A program made the position numbers and the translations under genes. Below are positions 57,571-64,000 of a DNA stretch of 64,000 bases, one piece after another (positions within the stretch are counted from its first letter, which is position 1; every line of letters begins with the position of its first letter). The notes below the pieces were generated by a model. The model was given only the letters and a program-made list of their open reading frames with translations, had not been told where the DNA came from and searched no databases. The DNA comes from Lachnospiraceae bacterium. Its GTDB lineage: Bacteria > Bacillota > Clostridia > Lachnospirales > Lachnospiraceae. Location of the stretch: assembly GCA_017634455.1 (NCBI GenBank), contig JAGBNK010000019.1, forward strand, positions 1 through 64,000. Direction: 5' to 3'.

Positions 57571-58071
57571 ATGTACGAAGTTGGTGAACAGATAGTTTAT
57601 GGATGTCAGGGTGTGTATGAAGTAAATGATATCACTCATTTGGACATCGGTCAGGAAGATCGTCTTTATTATGTTCTTACTCCTGTTACTTCAGGGACTG
57701 ATAAGATTTATACTCCAGTGGATAACAAAAGAATTGCGACTCGCCGTATTTTAACAAAAGAGAGGGCCAAAGCAATCATCGACAAAATCCCAGAAATTGC
57801 TGAATTGACAGTATCAAACGAGCGTCAAAGAGAACAAACTTACAAAGATGCCTTAAAGAGTGCAGACTTATCAAATTGGTTCAGCGTAATCAAGACAATT
57901 TATATCAGACAGAAGAAACGCTTAGAGCAAGGTAAGAAAATCACAGCCCTTGATGAGCGTTATCTGAGAAATGCAGAAAACGAAGCATACAATGAGCTCA
58001 GTCTCGTATTTGGTATTCCAAAGGATGAGATTATCAGCACTATTACAAGTCGTTTCGAGAGTGCATGCTAA
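57571..58071 (+). CDS. CarD/CdnL family transcription regulator
   Basis: Residues 1-60 are the CarD/TRCF RNA-polymerase-interacting domain (YEVGEQIVYGCQGVYEVNDI, then YYVLTPVTSGTDKIYTPVDN). Residues 65-160 are a helical domain that in relatives contacts the open promoter DNA; WFSVIKTIYIRQKKRLEQGK followed by KITALDERYLRNAE is typical. Length 166 aa is normal. It binds RNA polymerase and stabilises open complexes, often at rRNA promoters. AAAGGAAGTGATTAA precedes the ATG. Confidence 0.93.
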   Translation: MYEVGEQIVYGCQGVYEVNDITHLDIGQEDRLYYVLTPVTSGTDKIYTPVDNKRIATRRILTKERAKAIIDKIPEIAELTVSNERQREQTYKDALKSADLSNWFSVIKTIYIRQKKRLEQGKKITALDERYLRNAENEAYNELSLVFGIPKDEIISTITSRFESAC

Positions 58072-58083
58072 TTTCGAAAAAAA

Positions 58084-58137
58084 CAAGCATCAGACGGTTT
58101 TTGATTTTATTCCTAAACTTCGTCTGATGCTTTTTTT
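58084..58137. terminator. Bidirectional intrinsic terminator
   Basis: AAGCATCAGACG (58085-58096) pairs with CGTCTGATGCTT (58121-58132). A T-run follows on both strands. It serves the CarD gene and pepD, and abuts the pepD stop codon. Confidence 0.85.
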
Positions 58138-59610
58138 CTAGCGAATTGCAGCCAAAGTATTGATAAGCAAATCCCAAGTACGCTTAGTTGAAGAAATTGA
58201 TAATTCTTCTTTAAATGTATGAATATCATGCATCTGTGGTCCAAAGGAAATAGCTTCTAATCCTGGCATCTTGTCAATCATAAGACCGCATTCCAATCCA
58301 GCGTGAATGCCCTCAACCTTTGGTTCTTCTCCATAAAGCTTCTTGTATTCATTTACCATGATTCCTTCTATCTTGTTGTCAGGATTGTAATCCCAACCTG
58401 GATAATCACCCTCAATAATAGTTGTGCCACCTACATAAGCTGTCATATGCTTAATTAATTCTAAGAGTTGTTCCTTCTCAGAAGCCTTGGAACTTCTAAC
58501 TGAGTAAATGAACTGAGCATTATTGCCCTCAGTCTTTACCACACCTAAATTCATAGATGTCTGAACCAACCCCTCAATCTCATGGCTCATTTTAACAACA
58601 CCCTGTGGCAGATGAATAATCTGAGAAATGACAGACATTGTGCTCTCCTCTGTCATAACCTGACCATCATATGTACCCTCAGTAAGGCTCTCTCCAACTG
58701 CAACAGTTTTGATATCAAGTGCCATATGTGGATCTGTATCAGCATACTCAGCCTTGATGTCCTCAAACAACTCATTTACGAAGCTAATAACTTCATCATT
58801 ATTTGCACTACCTGCAACAACTGTAGCTGTATTTTCAATAGTGATAGCATTGTCCTTCTCACCACCATCAATGGCATACAATCTAATACCATACTTGCTA
58901 TCCAATCTCATAAGGATACGCGCCATAATATATGAAGCATTTCCTCTGTCCTTGTGAATCTCTGCTCCAGAATGTCCTCCTGTGAGACTATGTAAGCGTA
59001 GCTCAATAGCATCAAGATTTGTTGATTCACGTTCCAACTGTATATCAGAAATAGCTGTTGCGCCACCTGCACATGCTACAGTAAAGATTCCTTCATCCTC
59101 TGAATCTGCATTAAGCAAAATCTTGCCCTTCAAGTCTGATGTATCAAGAGCTGCTGCTCCAAGCAAACCGATTTCCTCATTGGTTGTAATAACTGCCTCA
59201 AGAGGTGGATGAGCCAATGTATCATCATCCAAAATTGCAAGTGCATAAGCCACTGCGATTCCATCATCGCCACCAAGAGATGTACCTGTTGCTGAGATGT
59301 AGTCTCCATTTATCTCAAGATCCAATCCCTCTGTTGCCAAATCCTTGGTGCAACCTGGTTCCTTTACAGCAACCATATCCATATGTCCCTGTATAATAAC
59401 AGGTGTTGCATCTTCATATCCTGCTGATGCATCCTTCCAGATAATTACATTCAATTCCTCATCCTGACGATATTTCAGACCATGCTCCTTGGCGAAGTTA
59501 ACCAGATAATCACTTATCTGCTGTAAATTTCTAGAACCATGAGGGATAGAACATATCTCCTCAAAATATTTAAAAACTGATGTTGGTTGTAAATTGTCTA
59601 ATACTCCCAT
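58138..59610 (-). CDS. pepD: Aminoacyl-histidine dipeptidase PepD (M20C)
   Basis: A cytosolic metallo-dipeptidase with broad specificity including carnosine-like dipeptides. Motifs: FKYFEEICSIPHGSRN, VIIQGHMDMVAVK, GTSLGGDDGIAVAY, VITTNEEIGLLGA and LLNADSEDEG, with EGIHAGLECGL and SFGPQMHDIHTFKE near the C-terminus. Length 490 aa matches the family. ACAGGAGGCAG precedes the ATG. With PepT and Opp it suggests that peptide use matters to this organism. Confidence 0.95.
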   Translation of the reverse strand: MGVLDNLQPTSVFKYFEEICSIPHGSRNLQQISDYLVNFAKEHGLKYRQDEELNVIIWKDASAGYEDATPVIIQGHMDMVAVKEPGCTKDLATEGLDLEINGDYISATGTSLGGDDGIAVAYALAILDDDTLAHPPLEAVITTNEEIGLLGAAALDTSDLKGKILLNADSEDEGIFTVACAGGATAISDIQLERESTNLDAIELRLHSLTGGHSGAEIHKDRGNASYIMARILMRLDSKYGIRLYAIDGGEKDNAITIENTATVVAGSANNDEVISFVNELFEDIKAEYADTDPHMALDIKTVAVGESLTEGTYDGQVMTEESTMSVISQIIHLPQGVVKMSHEIEGLVQTSMNLGVVKTEGNNAQFIYSVRSSKASEKEQLLELIKHMTAYVGGTTIIEGDYPGWDYNPDNKIEGIMVNEYKKLYGEEPKVEGIHAGLECGLMIDKMPGLEAISFGPQMHDIHTFKEELSISSTKRTWDLLINTLAAIR

Positions 59611-59664
59611 TTCTGCCTCCTGTTTTTATAAATTCCACAAGCAATCATATAGCAAATGACTGGT

Positions 59665-60561
59665 TTATTCAACCATGTGTGCTCGGAAAAATTCCACTTC
59701 ATCATCATTTATCTCTCTGGCTTCCTCCAGATTCATATTCACATGATATACATGTCCCATATATTTCTTATCTGGTGTTCCATAGCATTTCCACTGAGCC
59801 TCAACACCCTTGGACTGGAGGAATTCACACATAGGTTTTGCATTTCCCTTCAGAAAATCATACTCGGATGTCATTATATAACATGGTGGATAATTTGATT
59901 TAATATTTCCCAACACATCATTCATCTGCGCGTATTTTGCAATATCATTCCCCATATAATCCTTCATTAAATCTTTTGTGAAACGATCCAGAGATTCTCC
60001 ATCTCCTGTTGGCACAGAATACAAACCGCAGTTTAAGCCTGCAGCGCGAATGCGCAAATCATGAGACACCTCAAATGGAAACAGCTTAGCATATTCCTCA
60101 TTTGTAAATATTGCCAGATACTGGCTAATCATCTGAGCGCCTGCAGAATCTCCCACTACAAATACATTTTTAATATCCATATGATATTGCTCTGCATTGA
60201 CTTCAACCCATTTAAAAACCATATTGGCTTCAGTCAACTGTGTAGGATACTTATATTTTGGTGCCAAATGATAATTGAAATTTACAAATACGAAGCCCTT
60301 GCTGGCAAGATAGGCTCCATAGTGCTGATAAATTTCCTTGGTTCCATAGACATATCCGCCTCCATGATAACTAACTATCACAGGAAGTAATCCTTCAGTT
60401 CCCTTTGGAAAATATATATCCAAATTGTTGTATATATCATTATTTCCCGCATAATTAATGTCTCTAATGGCCTCAACCTCTGACGGAAATACTAAGCTAG
60501 CATCCCTCTTCTTGTCTGACTTTCCAGCCATCATTCCAAACATAAAACCTGATAGTGACAT
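59665..60561 (-). CDS. Alpha/beta hydrolase, HSL-type esterase
   Basis: The oxyanion motif HGGGY (about 66-70) and nucleophile motif GDSAGA (about 137-142) are those of the hormone-sensitive-lipase esterase family. Asp in SEYDFLKGNAKP and His in MGHVYHVNM complete the triad. No signal peptide is evident. The ribosome site GGGAGAAG lies in the last codons of the upstream gene, three bases away, so translation is coupled. Substrate unknown; deacetylation of plant polysaccharide fragments is possible but not shown. Confidence 0.88.
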   Translation of the reverse strand: MSLSGFMFGMMAGKSDKKRDASLVFPSEVEAIRDINYAGNNDIYNNLDIYFPKGTEGLLPVIVSYHGGGYVYGTKEIYQHYGAYLASKGFVFVNFNYHLAPKYKYPTQLTEANMVFKWVEVNAEQYHMDIKNVFVVGDSAGAQMISQYLAIFTNEEYAKLFPFEVSHDLRIRAAGLNCGLYSVPTGDGESLDRFTKDLMKDYMGNDIAKYAQMNDVLGNIKSNYPPCYIMTSEYDFLKGNAKPMCEFLQSKGVEAQWKCYGTPDKKYMGHVYHVNMNLEEAREINDDEVEFFRAHMVE

Positions 60562-60564
60562 ACT

Positions 60565-61551
60565 CTATCTTCTCCCTTCAAAAATATTCTGTAAAAAACC
60601 ATATTCCATTACCAGTTCCAAATCATCATCCCGCAGAATGTCCGCCGGGGTCACATAATCCGTCCAGTCAGAATCCAAATCCAGTCCCGCCAGATGATAA
60701 GCATACCAGGCAATATGAGCACATTGTGTTCGGCTGATATTCTCATCATTTACCAGTGCATCATTGGCCACCGCCTCAATTACCTGCTGGGGATTTGTAC
60801 ATTTTCCAACTTCCCCTGTTCTGGTGCTGGCCAAGAGGCTGTAATTGATTCCCTGTAAATTGTCATGTGCATACCTTGCAACTGCCGTCCTCTCTTCCTT
60901 GGTCAAATTTCGAGGACGTAGAATTGCCCAGGCAGGATACTCATCCCAGTGGTCTAATCTCTCAATGCAGGATGGCTCGCCATAGGTCATGGCTTCCAGC
61001 ACCAGCCCCTGGTCTGCATCCACTACCAGACCAGTATGACCATATCTCCAGCCACCGATATAGCTGGAAAGGGTAATAATAATATCGCCGTCCTCCACAG
61101 TGAAAATCGGATATATTTCATTATTATTTTCCACATCATAGACGCCGTCCACACGCTCCAAATGTCGCACCACATCCAGTCGTGATTCAGAAATTTCCGG
61201 CTTACCGTAAAAATAATTCTGAGCCGATTTCAGGCGATAAAATCTATGACTATCATATATGGTTTGAACCCCAGCCCGGCCTAGGCCAGTCTGCTGGTAA
61301 ATAATATCGTAATCCTCTGATGCCAATCCCAGGTCATCAATATTTTCAGCATTCGCCTCACTGGCTTCGGCACTATTGTATTTACTAAGCTTAGTTATAT
61401 ACGGCGCCAATTCTATACGTTCTGCCTGTGGGCCCACATAGGTCTGGGCTCGACAAGCCCATATCCACATCACAGTCAGCATTATAATCAAAACTACACA
61501 GGCTAGAATCTGTCGTCCTGTAACAAAATGCCGCCTTCCAAATTTCTTCAT
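60565..61551 (-). CDS. Membrane-anchored permuted papain-like (NlpC/P60 superfamily) protein
   Basis: An N-terminal membrane anchor (about 14-33, LACVVLIIMLTVMWIW) is followed by an extracytoplasmic domain. The segment VEDGDIIITLSSYIGGWRYG followed by HTGLVVD gives a likely catalytic His, and TQCAHIAWYAYHLAGLDLDS a likely catalytic Cys in the reverse order to classical NlpC/P60, as in YiiX/permuted papain-like amidases. It may cleave a cell-wall peptide or amide bond (inference). It sits 33 bp after the lipoprotein gene and 3 bp before the esterase. The ribosome site AGAAGG is rather far (about 14 nt) from the ATG. Confidence 0.75.
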   Translation of the reverse strand: MKKFGRRHFVTGRQILACVVLIIMLTVMWIWACRAQTYVGPQAERIELAPYITKLSKYNSAEASEANAENIDDLGLASEDYDIIYQQTGLGRAGVQTIYDSHRFYRLKSAQNYFYGKPEISESRLDVVRHLERVDGVYDVENNNEIYPIFTVEDGDIIITLSSYIGGWRYGHTGLVVDADQGLVLEAMTYGEPSCIERLDHWDEYPAWAILRPRNLTKEERTAVARYAHDNLQGINYSLLASTRTGEVGKCTNPQQVIEAVANDALVNDENISRTQCAHIAWYAYHLAGLDLDSDWTDYVTPADILRDDDLELVMEYGFLQNIFEGRR

Positions 61552-61584
61552 ATATACTTATGTCCTTCTAAATTAACCTGCTGT

Positions 61585-62250
61585 CTACTTTTCACTGCTG
61601 GAGAATCCATTTCCAGGTGTCTCGTTATACAATCCCATAAATGGAAGTGTAGTATCCTCTTCCTCCAAGGCACCTTTGCTGCGCATCCAGCCAATATAAT
61701 CCTCCGGAAGATCCTCTATAGGACATCCTGGCATGTAGAAATAAATATCCTTGGCATCCTCCAAGCCATATCCTTCGGCATATACATATCGAACGCCCTC
61801 TGACTCATCTATTTCTTCTGTATCAATTTCATGATCATATGAGATTTCATCCAATGTGGTCTTGTAAATGTAATCGCTCATCTTCTCCAGTTCGCCAAAC
61901 TTACCACTGAATTCATTTAGATATATTGTTCCATTTGGATAGCTTGTCTCATCCAAATCTCCCAATTCTGAGTCATGATAGCTTCCCTCGAAGGAACCAT
62001 CTGCAGCAATACGCAACTCAGTACCCCAACCGCCTACGCCTGAACTGAAATCAAACATGAGATTAGTCATATCCTCATAAGTCAGTTCCTTCTCTTCGTT
62101 ATCATTTTCCAAAGTATTATCCTCAGCTATCACATCTATCTTGACGCTGTTTGCTGATTCGTCAGTTGTATCATCAGCCTTTCTTCCGCACGCAAAAAGG
62201 GACAATGAAAGTACGCCTATCATTAGTCCCATTACAATTCTTTTCTTCAT
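61585..62250 (-). CDS. Lipoprotein of unknown function
   Basis: The lipoprotein signal has its Cys in SLSLFACGRK at about residue 21. The mature 200 residues are very acidic, with Asp/Glu-rich stretches (DNTLENDNEEKELTYEDMTN) and a beta-like core (IAADGSFEGSYHDSELGDLD). No family recognised. GGGGGAATAATAA precedes the ATG. Downstream of the sensor kinase and upstream of the amidase; probably in one operon, so it may be an envelope partner of either. Confidence 0.75.
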   Translation of the reverse strand: MKKRIVMGLMIGVLSLSLFACGRKADDTTDESANSVKIDVIAEDNTLENDNEEKELTYEDMTNLMFDFSSGVGGWGTELRIAADGSFEGSYHDSELGDLDETSYPNGTIYLNEFSGKFGELEKMSDYIYKTTLDEISYDHEIDTEEIDESEGVRYVYAEGYGLEDAKDIYFYMPGCPIEDLPEDYIGWMRSKGALEEEDTTLPFMGLYNETPGNGFSSSEK

Positions 62251-62278
62251 TTATTATTCCCCCATAAATATCATTTTA

Positions 62279-62320
62279 GTGCAGCTTGATTTCTCGCTGT
62301 TGTCTCAAATCAAGCTACAC
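62279..62320 (-). promoter_or_regulatory. Inverted repeat between kinase and lipoprotein genes
   Basis: GTGCAGCTTGATTT (62279-62292) and AAATCAAGCTACAC (62307-62320) form a 14-bp stem with one mismatch. No T-run follows on the minus strand, so it is a weak terminator or a regulatory structure between the two cistrons. Confidence 0.5.
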
Positions 62321-62406
62321 TCCTATGATACCATATCTCCCCCTGAATTCCACTTATTTTCTATACTTTCGGCTGTTGCAAAAAGCTTGTAAATATATCA
62401 GATTTT

Positions 62407-64000
62407 CTAAAAAATCAATTGTATTTTAAATAAGTCTCCTTCCACTGACAACTCCATAGTTCCACCCATGAGTTTAGTAAGTGATTGCGCAATTGAAAGT
62501 CCCAATCCGCTACCCTCAGTATTTCTTGAGGAATCCCCTCTGACGAACCTCTGCATAAGTTCTTCACTGGAAATATTTAATGGTTCCCTGGAAATATTCA
62601 AAAATGATATAACAGTGTTTTCACCTGATTTTTCAAGATTAATATATGCACGGGTATTAGGCTGAGAATACTTGCAAATATTATTCATAAGATTATCAAA
62701 TACTCTCCATAAATAACGGCTGTCTGCATTTATTTGTATCTCCTCCTGCGGCAACTTAATATTAAGTTCAATACCTGAATTCATCAGTTTCTCCTGGAAC
62801 TCTCCAACAGTCTGATTTAGCAGTACACATGCATTTACCTGCTCCATATGTAATTCTACATTTCCAGTAGAAGCTTTGGATGCATCCAACAGATCCTGTA
62901 ACAATTTCTTCAATCTCTGTGATTGACGAGCCAACACTTCCAAGTACTCCTTAGCCTTGGCATTTTCCAATTTCTCTTTACCTAACAAATCCACATAATT
63001 AATAATTGAAGTAAGAGGAGTCTTGATATCGTGACTTACATTTGTTATAAGTTCTGTCTGGAATCTCTCAGATTTCATGCGCTGCTCAATTGCCACATCC
63101 AGGCCGTTTTTGATCGAGTTCAGATAATCTCCTTCCTCCTTCAAATCTATATACATTTTCTCCGTGTTAACTTCTGCTTCCAAATCGCCTGCTGCAATTC
63201 TCTTGGTAGCATCCTTTATTATGCCAAACTGCTTAATAATGGTATAAATCACAATCATAAATGCTATTTTTTCAAACATCCATAAAAAGATCAAAAGCCC
63301 AAATGCATTCAAATCCATACAGTTCAACATTAGAACTAATTCTACAAAGGAAATTAATGCAAATAGCATCCATATACGACGCTGCATTTTCACCTGTGCA
63401 GCATATCGGCGTATATTTTCCATAACATTCTTTAACCGACTGTAAAAAAATGACCACACTTTATATATAATAGTATTTCTCCACCACTTTGGCATTTTAA
63501 AATTTACTGACAATGTCATGACATAAAGCAAAGCTACAGCCACCATAGCCACAGCAATGAGGCATATCATCAACACAATTATTCCAGCCATATTACTGCC
63601 CATTTCAAGCACATAACTGAGCTCTGCCAGCAAACTCATTGCCAATCCTTCTAGCACCATGAATATACCAAAATTTAGATCCAATGGTATCTTTGACAAT
63701 CCACGTCTCTGAACCTGTAACTCTTTATCTACAACATAGTACCCTGATATAGTCATATAACCTATAAAGAAGAAAATACTGCATATTATACCAACTACCA
63801 ATCCCAGATAAATACAGATATCCGACATATTTTCAATCCCATGCACATAATCCTCGATATAATCAACCTGAAGTTCTCTATACAGGTCTCCACTTCCATA
63901 TTCCAACAGCATACTCTTCAATAATATATTACAGAATTCTACTATTGAAAATGATATTGATAAAACTGACAACACAAAAAATATTATTTTGGCCGAAGGT
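62407..64000 (-). CDS. Membrane sensor histidine kinase (partial, 5' end outside window)
   Basis: The frame stays open to the right edge, so the start lies outside; the first in-window GTG is not necessarily the start. About six hydrophobic segments precede a HAMP-like region (IIKDATKRIAAGDLEAEVN). HisKA has NVSHDIKTPLTSIINYVDLL, the N box is DNLMNNICKYS and the G2 box GSGLGLSIAQSL. The HATPase is compact and the G1 box is not obvious, as in some Firmicute kinases of the VanS/YvcQ type. The response regulator is probably just beyond the window. Confidence 0.88.
   Translation of the reverse strand, partial: PSAKIIFFVLSVLSISFSIVEFCNILLKSMLLEYGSGDLYRELQVDYIEDYVHGIENMSDICIYLGLVVGIICSIFFFIGYMTISGYYVVDKELQVQRRGLSKIPLDLNFGIFMVLEGLAMSLLAELSYVLEMGSNMAGIIVLMICLIAVAMVAVALLYVMTLSVNFKMPKWWRNTIIYKVWSFFYSRLKNVMENIRRYAAQVKMQRRIWMLFALISFVELVLMLNCMDLNAFGLLIFLWMFEKIAFMIVIYTIIKQFGIIKDATKRIAAGDLEAEVNTEKMYIDLKEEGDYLNSIKNGLDVAIEQRMKSERFQTELITNVSHDIKTPLTSIINYVDLLGKEKLENAKAKEYLEVLARQSQRLKKLLQDLLDASKASTGNVELHMEQVNACVLLNQTVGEFQEKLMNSGIELNIKLPQEEIQINADSRYLWRVFDNLMNNICKYSQPNTRAYINLEKSGENTVISFLNISREPLNISSEELMQRFVRGDSSRNTEGSGLGLSIAQSLTKLMGGTMELSVEGDLFKIQLIF

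Noticed and set aside
1-64000. tRNA, rRNA, prophage or intact insertion sequence
   Set aside because: No cloverleaf-like or rRNA segments, integrase or transposase were recognised in reading the intergenic regions; a tRNAscan or Infernal run was not possible.

Overview
The window is low-GC DNA with dense, mostly minus-strand genes, strong AGGAGG-type ribosome sites and many intrinsic terminators. Gene content (YugP-type metallopeptidase, CarD protein, EF-G paralogue, ABC-F protein, Opp peptide importer, cellobiose phosphorylase, [FeFe]-hydrogenase-like protein, many chemoreceptors and c-di-GMP proteins) points to a motile, anaerobic, plant-sugar-using Firmicute. A Lachnospiraceae member such as Butyrivibrio or Pseudobutyrivibrio is my best inference. 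I see no rRNA, tRNA, CRISPR array, prophage or intact insertion sequence.

Layout. 0.1-6.9 kb: a small helix-turn-helix protein with a consensus promoter, then a redox group (aldo/keto reductase with two Fe-S clusters, two flavodoxin-like proteins, a radical SAM protein), YbaK, and small unknown genes including a 53-residue ORF. 7.1-12.4 kb: an HTH regulator, a GGDEF-PAS protein, a membrane EAL protein and an ECF sigma/anti-sigma pair. 12.4-13.15 kb: a repeat block with three different tandem repeats (63, about 35 and 16 bp). 13.2-24.8 kb: a YugP-like protease, an ABC exporter, a soluble chemoreceptor fused to a periplasmic-binding-protein fold, TPM and LemA proteins, an EF-G paralogue and a Cache chemoreceptor. 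24.9-31.3 kb: a three-gene signalling operon (EAL-REC-PAS, membrane EAL, hybrid histidine kinase). 31.4-39.2 kb: a MATE exporter and oppBCDF-oppA. 39.3-40.2 kb: a chemoreceptor remnant broken at both ends.

40.4-47.7 kb is a sugar locus: a LacI regulator, a binding protein and two permeases run leftward, and a cytosolic cellobiose phosphorylase runs rightward from a shared control region rich in TTTCG/CGAAA half-sites. No ATPase is encoded with this importer, so it presumably shares one encoded elsewhere. 47.9-51.4 kb holds TSUP and GtrA membrane proteins and a second unusual soluble chemoreceptor, whose sensor is ferredoxin plus an [FeFe]-hydrogenase H-cluster domain. 51.6-64 kb: PepT, DUF362, ABC-F, MATE, CarD, PepD, an esterase, a papain-like amidase, a lipoprotein and a sensor kinase that runs off the right edge.

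The main theme is environmental sensing: two chemoreceptors with rare cytosolic sensors (a sugar-binding-protein fold and a hydrogenase-like fold), a membrane Cache receptor, one GGDEF protein, three EAL proteins and two histidine kinases, set beside peptide and cello-oligosaccharide uptake. The strongest candidates for new biology are the two fusion chemoreceptors and the 21-residue repeat ORF.
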